Part shown: positions 10,866-23,000 of the stretch, piece by piece
Position numbering within the stretch: the first letter of the stretch is position 1
How the letters are laid out: each line of letters begins with the position of its first letter
Origin: Xestospongia muta
Lineage: Eukaryota; Porifera; Demospongiae; Haplosclerida; Petrosiidae
DNA: 64,000 nucleotides
Direction: 5' to 3'
NCBI GenBank assembly: GCA_963693285.1
Contig: OY848920.1
Location: forward strand, 10,166,182 to 10,230,181
Program-made: the position numbers and the translations under genes
Notes under the pieces: generated by a model
What the model saw: only the letters and a program-made list of their open reading frames with translations
What the model was told of the DNA's origin: nothing
Database searches by the model: none

Positions 10866-11959
10866 CCACTGCTATCTTTCCAAGTACAAAAGAAGCTATA
10901 GTACAACTGATGGTAGATAACACAACTGAACCTTTAGTCTACAAAGAGACAAGGTATGTAGTAAAATTAGTAATAGATGTTTAAAATTATGCATGACAAT
11001 CTGTTAAAATTGTAAATCAATCCTTCCTGTATGATCAAGTAGTATATTTTATTAGTCTACCTCAAATTTAAAATATATAGTAACAGCTGATACTACTTTA
11101 TAGGTAAGATAAATTACATGTTAAGAAATCAGATAAAACAGAACATTCTAAAATATAACAGATATATTAAAATGAGATAATTCCTACACTCTATCCTAAG
11201 AGACATTATGATATTAATGATGTCATTATTACCTCAATATAATAATATATGATGTCATTACCTTAATGACTGATATATGGAGGGAGAGAGAGGGTAATAA
11301 TTGCTTCCAATTACTTTAACTCACTTCACATAATATTCCACATTTAATATACTGTATCCAGTTTAAGGTTAAAGGTTTATATACAAATTGTTCCTCTCTT
11401 GTCCTCAATAGAATCTCCTTTACAAGTGATATGTACATTGTTCATAGAATATAGAGTAAGTTGAGGTCAATTAACATCATCCCATCATTTATTATGTTAG
11501 TGAGTAAACTTCTCTATATCAAAAATATCTATATATAACTTGATCAACTGAACTGACTTCAATAGTCTAGTTATATTAATAATGTGTAGTCTTCTACCTC
11601 CACTGAAAATAAAAAAGGAGATGTTGACTTCTCTACTTTCAGTTAAGAAAATTGTTTAAAGTATGTTTTTTTCAAACTCTCTTCAAAAGTCAAACAAATT
11701 CTTAACAAAGGGGTTAAAAATGAGACCACACCCATAAATAATTAACTCAAGCGCCAAATGACCAGCTGTCAGAGAGCAAAAAAGTGCGACGTTAGAGAAG
11801 TAAGTGTTGAGCAAAACTGCTCTATTTTTATTGTCTATTAGTTTTGTTAGGGAAAGAAATTATTAATAAAAAAAGAGAAGATAATGTCAAGAGAAATTTA
11901 AAAAGAAAATAAAAGTGAGCGAGAAGACAGATTAAGAATAAACAACAAACTGCTTACTA
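10866..11959. repeat. Recurrent array flank (about 1.1 kb) downstream of U2
   Basis: This segment recurs before the LRR exon of U3 (18,930-20,019), U5 (27,085-28,195), U8 (61,320-62,417) and, in part, at 38,690-39,350 and 2,849-3,450. It opens with an exon-like plus-strand stretch reading AIFPSTKEAIVQLMVDN and ending NETR before a GTATGTAG donor. The rest is non-coding and includes TGATGTCATTA repeats near 11,215-11,270. Confidence 0.6.
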
Positions 11960-14900
11960 TTACGAGAACTCAAGTCTGTCTTTAATAACTTGATAACTGT
12001 CTAACTTCATACAATACTCTTTATGTTCTCTTGATAACCATAGTTTCCATATTGTAATATTTTTAGTTAGTGATGTACATATTGCCTTGATATCATCATT
12101 GTTCAGTGAAGTATTGTCGAGAAGTAGTGTTGTCAGTGATGTAGTAGTTTGTATTAGATCTGCTATTGTACTGGTACTAACTGAAGTGATCTGAGGATTA
12201 TGTCCGATGTTCAACAAAGTCAATGTTTGGTTTTTAGTAAGTCCTTCACAGATATATTGGACTCCATTATCAGTGATGTTACAGTTGTAGAGACATAGTA
12301 CTTTTAAAGTTGTATTAGTTGCTAATATAGTAGATAAGTGAGTCATATCTTCATCTGTGATATCAGTAACATTAGCTAACACTAACTGTTCAAGTGTTTC
12401 ATTATTACAGAGACTATCACTGACTTGTTTGATACCACCAGTAAGTGAAGAGGACACCAGCTCTAGTCTCTTTATTGTTTTATTAGTTTTTAGTATCTCT
12501 GATAATATCGATACACACTTACTGTCCAATGAAGTGTTGTATATATAAAGTCTCCACACTGTACACTTATTAAGATTGTTTATAATAACTGCAGTACTTT
12601 CAGGAGATGATGAGTTGAGATCAATACTCCATTCTTTTCCTGTTTGTTGTTCTTTTATTAATTTACTTATAACATCTTCACTTTGTGCTACACTTGGTCT
12701 AGTGAGCCATACACTATTGTTAACATCTCTCCACTGAAAATCATACCACTGAACACTTCCAGTGTCTCCTATTATAAAACAGAGTTAGTATATAGTATAG
12801 TACACACATAGTAATATATACTATAACACACTACAATACATAGACAACACACTGAAGAAGAAAGGAAGCCATTACTGTTTACTGAATATGGTTACTATGG
12901 CAACGAGCTAATAGAGGCGGGGCTTATTATTAAATTTTGCTAACAGGAAGAGTCTACTGAGTGTTGATATTGCTACAGAAGAACAATAAATATAATTCTA
13001 TCATTGCTATCATATTAACTAAAGGATTGTATTAGTATATTACATCAATAAACATTCTTTTTACTTTGTTATAATAATACAAATTACAATATAACCTACT
13101 TGGATGAGGTAATGAACTGTCTTCTTTATCATTAACTGAACCCTTTAACTGATCTTTTAACTCTGATATTGGTAGAGATTCTACAAGAGTATTATAAGAC
13201 TATTTATATATATTGAATAGTACTACCTGTAGTTTCAGTGATAAGTGATGTCTCTTCCTGACTGGACTGTGTTTGAGTCTCCTCAAATCCTTGATCAGTT
13301 ACTGGTTTACGAGTCTTTGGTATGAATGCTAGATCTAGTAACAATGTCATATAATGAGAAGTGACTAATACCAGTTACCTTTCAAGCTCTGCTTTAACTC
13401 CTCAATCTGTTGGTCTCTCTCCCTTAGTTGTAAAGTCATTGACGTTATTATTTCTTGTAGTGTCTCTAGCTCTTTCTGTCTCTCAGCAGACACTGACAGT
13501 ATATTCTTCTCAAATGCTTTATATAAAATGAGAAGACAATTGATCACTAATATATTATGTAAAATACTGACAACATTGGACTTGTGATTGCTGTTGTATT
13601 AATTTACCTTCCTTTGTTTTCACAAGTGACGTCAAATGTTCAATTGTTTTTTCTTTCATTTCTCTTGTTTCTATATAAAGGAACATTAAGTTATTAATCA
13701 GATATATCATATAATAGACAGCTATTAAATAAAACAATAGTTGTACACAATATACCTTCATTTTGTCTGACAATAGATGATATTTGTATAGTCATCTTTT
13801 TTCGCATGGTTTGTTCTAGTTCCAGTTGACTTCTCAACTCCTTTGTGTTCTCTTCTACAATAGTTCTAACCTCCTATGTATCAATAAACAACACATGTAG
13901 TAACTGTTGTCTAATACTACTCATCTCTTACCTTGTCTCTTCTATGATCATAAATGGTACAGTGACCAATTGTAAGATGTAGTAATCCTCTCCTCTTCAA
14001 TGATTCAAGAGTCTCCTGAGCTTTGGCAATAAGTAAAGTTGTCAGACTGAGTGGAAAGGTACAGGTCACAATGATGGAGTTACCCTCAGTCACAATAATT
14101 ACTTTAACTCTTTTATTTAATCTTTCAAAGGCAACTGACAAAAGGTTTTTAATGTCAGTCAGTGAAGTCTTGTCAGGATCCCATTCGAGAACAAATTTAG
14201 CAGTCTCACATTTGAGAGGAGAACTGTTGGACACCACAAGAGATTCCTGGAGGCTTAAACGTGTTGTTACTGTATGACAAAACTCCTCGATAGCATCTTC
14301 ATAAGCTTTAATGTGAACATCAGCTTTTGTAATACTAAATCTCTTGGCAATAGCCTTTAAAATACCAATGTCAATCAATGTACATTTTTCTTTAACAATT
14401 TCCAGTATGTCATCAAGTGTATTACTGCTGGTACGAGCTAACTGAGGACTGAAGTCAGGATAACAATTTCGGAGGAAGGTTTTTAATTTTTCTAAATTTA
14501 CAGACGTCTCTTCAATAGCATCTTGGATTTCACTAAATGTTGTTCCAAATTTTACTCTCATTGAATTAAATGTGGGACTCATACTTCGTGGAACAAAAAT
14601 CCCATCTATGACATAGTACATATTATTACATGAATATACAGGATATTACCTTGAACAGACTCATTGCTTACATGAGATAGACTATGAGAAGATACTACAA
14701 TAAGAGATATAACAGGATAATAATATTAATACTAACAAATTATACCTTCACTGAGTAATGGTTTAGTGTGTGTTGTTCTGTCTTCAAATGATTGCTCTAT
14801 AATTTTAGTAATATTTTAAAATTACATTATGTAATCAACTTTATAGCTTACTGTAGTCATTCATTATGACATCACCTAATTGTATATTATCAGTGAATCT

Positions 14901-15927
14901 TTGAAGTACACTGGCAAACACTTTTAGGTTCTGATAGTTGCTATGGACAGCACCACGTACAGCTTTTAGTAGTGACATTAATGGCTGAGTAGATATAGTT
15001 AGTGTATCATCTGAAATGACTCCCTCTCCATGAAGTAGTTCTGCTACTTGAACTGGATATTGAAGAGATTGAGAGAGAGTACCATAATGACAACGTAAAA
15101 TGTCACTGGCATGATCTTCACAACTACTATGACCTGTCATGACTACCTCTTGAACATTAGCTATTGTTGTCTGGTCTTCTGGAAATTTTTGACCTTTTAA
15201 TAATGAAATGTCAAAATAAATTATTAAAATTAATGATATCTCACTATATTCACTGATAATTCTCTCAGATAGAACTTTCATCTCCTCAAACTTGGACAGT
15301 ACTGTAGCTACCACTTTCAACTTCTTGTGATCTGAAGATACTGCTGTATGTATAGCAGATAACAGAGTTGTCTTCTTCTCATTCAGAATAACCTCCATTG
15401 TCTCCATTACATCAAGTGTTTCTTCAGTGATACATCTCTCACTAAATAAGAGCTGGGACACTTTTACAGGATTGATCAGACACTGTGATAGTGTATCAGT
15501 ATGGTGCCAAAGAATAACAATTGCTTCAGTAGCTGAGGAGTCCATTCCTGTAATAAAAATAATGACACACACACTATCTTATCAACCAGATTCACTCACC
15601 ATCAGAGATACAACATTTTCTTAATATGACCAGCTCATACTCATGAGCAACAGTGATTTCTTTGATGACTTCCTTCCTTAAAGCATCTACCACTTGTCTT
15701 CTGGTAGCATTAGGGTTGGTATCTAGCCACAACTCAAACATTCTTGATGTTTTGTAAGTAGAATCTTCTGGTAACTTTTGAATATCATCTCGCAACTTCT
15801 TAGGATCCAGTTTTAACTGGATTCCTAACTGATACCATTTACTACCAATACGAATATGTTCACATAATTCATCAAGAGCTGGTTTCTCTTCTAATAATTT
15901 CTCAAAAGAAAGACTTCTTGCAGCCAT
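11960..15927 (-). CDS. U2: intact 1,019-aa death domain-CARD-like x2-coiled coil-LRR protein
   Basis: Twelve exons join in phase with no stop: 15927-15600, 15547-15245, 15193-14852, 14796-14746, 14694-14650, 14605-13932, 13873-13756, 13670-13608, 13516-13379, 13334-13227, 13180-13100 and 12768-11960 (3,060 nt). Introns are about 50-60 bp, except one of 331 bp before the LRR exon. Approximate layout: death domain 1-109; CARD-like domains 110-210 and 211-324; Ser-rich linker 325-356; unnamed domain 357-581 (type A; helices, then a strand-rich half with EGNSIIVTCTFPLSL); coiled coil 582-687 with heptads such as LQLRERDQQIEELKQSLK; linker to 750; seven RNase-inhibitor-type LRRs to 1019. No signal peptide, membrane segment or NACHT is seen, so it is probably cytosolic. 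The death-fold plus LRR architecture suggests an innate sensor or adaptor; no family member of known function is recognised. Confidence 0.88.
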
Positions 15928-16036
15928 TGGTTCTTCGTCGGAGACAACACACCCACTGGTGTCTGGTGATCTTTTGGGTGGGGCTCACCTAGCCCCACAC
16001 CTTCTGATATTTTTAACCCTTTTATGTCAATCTGCA
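15928..16036. promoter_or_regulatory. Shared divergent promoter between U2 and RABL3-like copy 2
   Basis: There are 109 bp between the ATGs of U2 and RABL3-like copy 2. The GGGTGGGGC box is at 15976-15984. The arrangement is the same as at 1683-1784. The bidirectional promoter is inferred. Confidence 0.5.
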
Positions 16037-16524
16037 ATGTCTTCAGACAATATCAGGAAAGTTAAAGTTATTGTTCTAGGAGACACAGGTATTATAAAAC
16101 ACACGTTAATATTGTATATTGCCGCCATTAGGAGTAGGTAAGAGTTCTTTAGTGAGCCTAATATCTGAAGGGGAAGTCCTCACTAATCCCACGTCAACTG
16201 TAGGATGTTCAGTAGAAGTCAAGGTACCACATCCATCCATTATTGACCACACCCACATTATTCTATTGTTTTAGTTACATGAATATACAAGATCTTTATC
16301 ATCAACTCCAACCAGTTTCTTTGTAGAATTATGGGATATGGGAGGGACTGTGTCACATCAGAAGGGGTGTGGCATCTTTTATCAACAGACAAATGGTATG
16401 TATTAAAGTCACAGTGAAATATCATTGTACATTTGTAGTCTCTTAGAAGACTATTAGATGGAACAGTATTGACTCTAGTATTAAGAGAAATGAACTCTTC
16501 TAATTTAAACTTGAACAAGGACAG
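16037..16524 (+). pseudogene. RABL3-like small GTPase 5' exons, copy 2
   Basis: Three exons splice cleanly in phase. Exon 16037-16088 ends in VIVLGDTG. A 43-bp intron follows. Exon 16132-16223 completes the P-loop (GVGKSSLV) and carries STVGCSVEVK. A 51-bp intron follows. Exon 16275-16395 reads HEYTRSL, then FFVELWDMGGTV and GIFYQQTNG. This is the RABL3 order: G1, switch I with the VGCS motif, and WDxGG for G3. The next RABL3 exon (the IIFVHDLTNKKS region) is not readable: ATCATTGTACATTTG at about 16421 gives IIVHL but has no acceptor. A further piece, about 16455-16524, reads RRLLDGTVLTLVLREMN. The G4 and G5 motifs (NKxD, SA) are absent because an FKBP exon follows 56 bp later. A complete GTPase cannot be made from this locus. 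Confidence 0.65.
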
Positions 16525-16580
16525 GTAAGTTGAACAGCTGTTTAATATATTACATCATTATGACATCATAGTTATCAAAG

Positions 16581-18529
16581 GATGGGATGTGGGCGTGGCT
16601 ACAATGAAGAGAGAAATGTTTATTGACGTGCTCGCCAGAATTTAGTTATGGTGAAAGTAGTTCGGGTGACAAGATCCCTCCTAATTCTACACTTCAATTT
16701 GAGGTTGAACTCTTTCGTTGGACTGGAGAGGATATTACCAATGATGGAGGCGTAATAATGAGTGTGGTTACCAAGGGAACAGGATACAAGAAACCCTCGG
16801 AGGGATCAACAGTCAATGGTATAATATACTAGCTATCATATTACATTATAATGTACATATATAATGTTATATACTGACTAAAGTAATAGGAATAGATTAT
16901 AGCTTGTATTGTTAATATATTATGTTACTGTCTTAAGACTACTATTAATAATATGTAGTTACTATAGCAACTCAAGTTACTATAGCAACTACAGTAGTAC
17001 TAGTAATTGATGTATCCACTGTACTAGTGAGCAATGGGTGTGGCTCTTAAATTTAGTACAATATTCTAATATAATTATGTTATAATTTTTTTCTCATTCC
17101 AGTATATATAAAGGGTACTATTGGTGACCATGTCATTGAGGATAGGGAAGTGGAGTTTATTGTAGGAGAAGGTGAGTCACCACAGACATGACGTGGGTAA
17201 CACCTCTCCTATAGGTTCGGAGGTCAATGTAATTGAGGGGGTGGAGAAAGGGGTGGAGAAAATGAAGGAGAAAGAAGAGGTCATGTTAACAATACAACCT
17301 GGTTATGCATTTGGAGTGACAGGAGATACAGAAAAAGGTGTCCCTCCTAATACTGAGGTCACCTATTTTGTTAGACTAGACAGTTTTGTTAAGGTAAATC
17401 TGTGAGTGATAAGTAATTAGGTCATGAATATCATTATATTGTAGACGCCCACTAGCTAGTTCTATATCAACTACAATATTGTAGATATCTCTTTATAAAT
17501 AGATGGTTTTCAGTGTCTACTGTTGTCTGACTACTACTTATTGTGTCCAAGATATTGCTTTAATTAAAAGGGTCATCCTCTTTTACATTATAGGCCAAGA
17601 GTTCATATGAATATGATGAAATAGAAGACAGAGTTACTGATGCTACAACTATTAAAGAGAAAGGCACTGTTTATTTTAAAGCAGGAAAATGCAAGTTAGC
17701 ACTAAAGGTTTATAAACGAGGATATGGTCTAGTAGATAAAGTCTCCATTTATAAAGATGAAGAAAAGGAACAAACTAAAAATGTCCGTCTTTTACTTCTC
17801 CTTAACATGGCTGCCTGTCATCTCAAGTTAGATGAAGCTATAGAAGCTAGAGAACAATGTGATAAAGTAAGTATTGATAGGACCCAGTAGAGAAAATCTA
17901 GGACCCAGTGTGACATCACTGTGCCTGATCTTAAATGACACAGATTTTACAACTAGTAATGTCCAATTGTTTCTCTTACAAACAACAGGTTTTAGAAGAA
18001 GACACTGCTAATGTTAAGGCTCACTTCAGAAAGGGACAAGTGAGTATGTCATCTTTATGTAATCACCTGTTCCTTTCATCTCTCTCTTGTACAATGTAGG
18101 GATATCAAAAAATGCAGGACTATGATGAAGCTATGTTATGTTTTCAAGAAGTTGTCAAACTAGAGTCTGGAAATCGTTCAGCTCTTCAACAGATTCAGGT
18201 TTGTCGACAGAAGGTACGACAACAATTAGAGAAAGATAAAAGGTTGTACGCAAATATGTTTAAGAACCTTGGCAAAAGGTCAGGAAATAATGGATGGATA
18301 GACAGTAAAATGGATGGATAGGTTGATTGCCAAATAGATGAATGAATGTAATGGACAGATGAAAGAGATTAATGGACAGATAGATACATATAACTTAACA
18401 TATTATAGAGAGCCATCAGAAGTTGAACCAATGGAGGATACAGCACAGAGTGGATCACCAGAGAAAGATGCTATAGCACAAACAATGGAGGAAGAAGAAA
18501 CCAAACAAGAGGAACCAGTTCAATCCTAA
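16581..18529 (+). CDS. FKBP4/5-like immunophilin, C-terminal half with TPRs (copy 2)
   Basis: Exons are 16581-16818, 17103-17171, 17215-17393, 17594-17866, 17989-18039, 18100-18278 and 18409-18529, in phase from the SPEF motif onward. They encode the end of FKBP domain 1 (SPEFSYGESSSGDK), the linker GEDITND, FKBP domain 2 (PGYAFGVTGD, then PPNTEVTYFVRL), three TPR motifs (start TIKEKGTVYFKAGK, end KDKRLYANMFKN) and an acidic tail. This is the FKBP4/FKBP5 order. In that family the TPRs bind the HSP90 C-terminus and domain 1 catalyses prolyl isomerisation. Here the N-terminal catalytic part is missing, and in the first exon a frameshift lies between ATMKREMFI and the SPEF frame. No start codon is assigned. 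It may be an unprocessed partial duplicate; the parent gene should lie elsewhere. Confidence 0.7.
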
Positions 18530-20019
18530 CATCACATGATAATAGTGTATTGTCTACTATACATTGTTACATTGTAGTAATTATCAATTGTTTATCTTTT
18601 GTTTATTGTTAAGTCCTTGACTCTATTGTTAATGATTTGTTACTATTGTTAGGAGAATACTTTTATTATGTAATAATAATTAATTATTCATTGTTAATTA
18701 TCTTTGTTTATTTTCCTTTACATTTTCTACATTGTTTTAATTTATGCACAATAGTTAATACTGTTATCAGTATGATAATATCAGGTGTTAATAACAGGAT
18801 TATATCCAGTACTTTGAACTAATACTGGAGTCATCAAGTGATTGAGTATAAGACCTGATCAATGACTTTGTTGGTACTTTAAATTATTGTTATTAATGTG
18901 TTCATGTGAGAGAAGACCAGGAGGTACTCCGCTGCTATCTTTCCAAGTACAAAAGAAGCTATAGTACAACTGATGGTAGATAACACAACTGAACCTTTAG
19001 TCTATAATGAGACAATGTATGTAGTAAAATTAGTAATAGATGTTTAAAATTATGCATGATAATCTGTTAAAATTGTAAATCAATCCTTCCCGTATGATCA
19101 AGTAGTATATTTTATTAGTCTACCTCAAATTTAAAATATATAGTAACAGCTGGTACTACTTTATAGGTAAGATAAATTACATGGTTAGAAATCAGATAAA
19201 ACAGAACATTCTAAAATATAACAGATATATTAAAATGAGATAATTCCTACACTCTATCCTAAGAGACATTATGATATTAATGATGTCATTATTACCTCAA
19301 TATAATAATATATGATGTCATTACCTTAATGACTGATATATGGAGGGAGAGAGAGGGTAATAATTGCTTCCAATTACTTTAACTCACTTCACATAATATT
19401 CCACATTTAATATACTGTATCCAGTTTAAGGTTAAAGGTTTATATACAAATTGTTCCTCTCTTGTCCTCAATAGAATCTCCTTTACAATAGTGATATGTA
19501 CATTGTTCATAGAATATAGAGTAAGTTGAGGTCAATTAACATCATCCCATCATTTATTATGTTAGTGAACAAACTTCTCTATATCAGAAATATCTATATA
19601 TAACTTGATCAACTGAACTGACTTCAATAGTCTAGTTATATTAATAATGTGTAGTCTTCTACCTCCTCTAAAAATAAAAAAGGAAGTGTTGACTTCTCTA
19701 CTTTCAGTTAAAAAAAAAGTATGTTTTTTACAAACACTCTTCAGAAAGTCAAAAAAATCTCCACAAAGGGGTTTAAAATGAGACCACGCCCATAAATAAA
19801 TAACTCACAAGCGCCAAATGACCAGCTGTCAGAAAGCAAAAAAGTGCGACGTTAGAGAAGTAAGTGTTGAGCAAAACTGCTCTAATTTTATTGTCTATTA
19901 GTTTTGTTAGGGAAATAAATTGTTAATAAAAGAGGAGAAGATAATGTCAAGAGAAATTTAAAAAGAAAATAAAAGTGAGCGAGAAGACAGATTAAGAATA
20001 AACAACAAACTACTTACTA
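18530..20019. repeat. FKBP 3' flank and recurrent array flank
   Basis: From 18,530 to about 18,929 this is AT-rich sequence after the FKBP stop, including its likely 3' UTR. From about 18,930 it is the same recurrent flank as 10,866-11,959, including the exon-like AIFPSTKEAIVQLMV stretch (about 18,935-19,015). A 61-aa frame at 18,637-18,822 is low-complexity and not credible. Confidence 0.55.
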
Positions 20020-23000
20020 TTACACGAACTCAAGTCTGTCTTTAATAACTTGATAACTGTCTAACTTCATACAATACTCTTTATGTTCTCTTGATAAGTA
20101 TAGTTTCCTTATTGTAGTATTATTATTAAGTGATGTGCATATTGTCTTGATATCATCATTGTTCAGTGAAGTATAGTCGAGACGTAGTTCTGTCAGTGAT
20201 GTAGTAGTTTGTATTAGATCTGCTATTGTACTGGTACTAACTGAAGTGATCTGACGATTATCTCCGATGTCTAACGTAGTCAATGTTTGGTTTTTAGTAA
20301 GTCCTTCACAGATATATCGGACTCCATTATCAGTGATGTTACAGTTGGGGAGATGTAGTAGTTTTAAAGTTGTATTAGTTGCTAACATAGTAGATAAGTG
20401 AGTCATATCTTCATCTGTGATATCAGTAACATTCCACAACAATAACTCTTCAAGTGTTTCATTATTACAGAGACTGTCACTGACTTGTTTGATACCACCA
20501 GTAAGTGAAGAGGAGTCCAGCTGTAGTGTCTTTATTGTTTTATTAGTTTTTAGTATCTCTGATAATATCGATACACACTTACTGTCCAATGAAGTGTCCT
20601 GTATATAAAGACACCTCACTGTACACTTATTAAGATTGTTTATAATAACTGCAGTACTTTCAGGAGATGATGAAAAGAGATCAATACTCCATTCTTTTCC
20701 TGTTTGTTGTTCTTTTATTAATTTACTTATAACATCTTCACTTTGTACTACACTTGGTCTAGTGAGTCTAACACTATTGATATCATCTCTCCACTGAACA
20801 CTTCCAGTGTCTCCTATTATAAAACAGAGTTAGTATATAGTATAGTACACACATAGTAATATATACTATAACACACTACAATACATAGACAACACACTGA
20901 AGAAGAAAGGAAGCCATTACTGTTTACTGAATATGGTTACTATGGCAACGAGCTAATAGAGGCGGGGCTTATTATTAAATTTTGCTAACAGGAAGAGTCT
21001 ACTGAGTGTTGATATTACTACAGAAGAACAATAAATATAATTCTATCATTGCTATCATATTAACTAAAGGATTGTATTAGTATATTACATCAATAAACAT
21101 TCTTTTTACTTTGTTATAATAATACTAATTACAATATAACCTACTTGGATGAGGTAATGAACTGTCTTCTTTATCATCAACTGAACCCTTTAACTGATCT
21201 TTTAACTCTGATATTAGTAGAGATTCTACAAGAGTATTATAAGACTATTTATATATATTGAATAGTACTACCTGTAGTTTCAGTGATAAGTGATGTCTCT
21301 TCCTGACTGGACTGTGTTTGAGTCTCCTCAAGTCCTTGATCAGTTACTGGTTTACGAGTCTTTGGTATGAATGCTAGATCTAGTAACAATGTCATATAAT
21401 GAGAAGTGACTAATACCAGTTACCTTTCAAGCTCTGCTTTAAATCCTCAATCTGTTGGTCTCTCTCCCTTAGTTGTAAAGTCATTGACGTTATTATTTCT
21501 TGTAGTGTCTCTAGCTCTTTCTGTCTCTCAGCAGACACTGACAGTATATTCTTCTCAAAAGCTTTATATAAAATGAGAAGAAAGTTGATCACTAATATAT
21601 TATGTAAAATACTGATAACATTGGACTTGTGATTGCTGTTGTATTAATTTACCTTCCTTTGTTTTCACAAGTGACGTCAAATTTTCAATTGTTTTTTCTT
21701 TCATTTCTCTTGTTTCTATATAAAGGAACATTAAGTTATTAATCAGATATATCATATAATAGACAGCTATTAAATAAAACAGTAGTTGTACACAATATAC
21801 CTTCATTTTGTCTGACAATAGATGACATTTGTATAGTCATCTTTTTACGCATGGTTTGTTCTAGTTCCAGTCTACTTCTCAACTCCTTTGTGTTCTCTTC
21901 TACAATAGTTCTAACCTCCTATATATCAATAAACAACACATGTAGTAACTGTTGTCTAATACTACTCATCTCTTACCTTGTCTATTCTATGATCATAAAT
22001 GGTACAGTGACCAACTGTAAGTTGTAGTAATCCTCTCCTCTTCAATGATTCAAGAGTCTCCTGAGCTTTAGCAATAAGTAGAGTTGTTAGACTGAGTGGA
22101 AAAAAACAAGTGACAATGATGGAGTTGCCTTTTGCTAAGTAACGAATCTCCACATCTCTTTCAAATGACTCTGAAAGGATATCCTCAATATCTTCTAATG
22201 TACAATCTTTAGGATTCCAGTTCAAAACAAAGACAGCTGACTCACATTGCAGAAGAGCAGGAGTATTTGCAACTCTAAAACTTTCGTTTAGACAAAGAGA
22301 AGCTTTTGTTTCTTTACAAAATGATTGAACAAAGTCCTTGTATGTTTGTATATGTATCTCAGCTTCTTTGATTTTGAATCGTGTTACAATACCCTCCAGA
22401 CAACTGATATTGATCAATGTACAATGATCATTAACAACATCTAGAACATCATCAATGGAGTTGGAATGAGCTATTTGAGATTTGAGGTGGGAATAACCAT
22501 CTTTAAGAAATCGTTTTAATTTATCCAGAGATGGAGGCGTTATGTTGATAGCTTCTCGGATATTACTGAAGGCTATTGCATATTCTCTTTTAATTGATCC
22601 AAAAATAGGCCCAAACTTTCTAGGAATCGTAACTTCCTTTAATACATTATCTGTAATTAGTAACAATAAATAGTTCTACTATATTCTTGTAATACTAACC
22701 TTGACTTGAAGCTGAACTGTTTTCATTTGAAACTGTAGATAATGTTAGGTCTAATAAGTGATCTTTCAATGACAATTTATCAATATAAATTATTACCTTG
22801 ACTTAAACTGCTATCAACTGAAGCTACTGATGTAGTAGTTGATGAATTATCTAATTTAACTTAATGATATTATGATCTTAATGTATCATATTATACCTTC
22901 ACTAACTACAGTATTAATTGAGTGTACATCCAATATTTCATTATTAGGAAATGCCTTCTCTGTGTCAATATTAGTGTTTTTGATTATAAATCTATGTACT

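Noticed and set aside
12555..12768. GDTGS at the start of the LRR exon as a nucleotide-binding P-loop
   Set aside because: It lacks the GK(S/T) of Walker A, and the phase-1 junction makes the first residue Arg, so it is not a NACHT or GTPase motif.
13555..13773. 72-codon hydrophobic frame YCVQLLFYLIAVYYM repeated in each unit, membrane-like
   Set aside because: It is the intron between two coiled-coil exons read in frame; exon borders and phase fit the spliced form, and several copies lack an ATG.
20417..20608. Plus-strand frames opposite every LRR exon (63-138 codons)
   Set aside because: Shadows of the minus-strand LRR exon; they recur only because the LRR sequence recurs.
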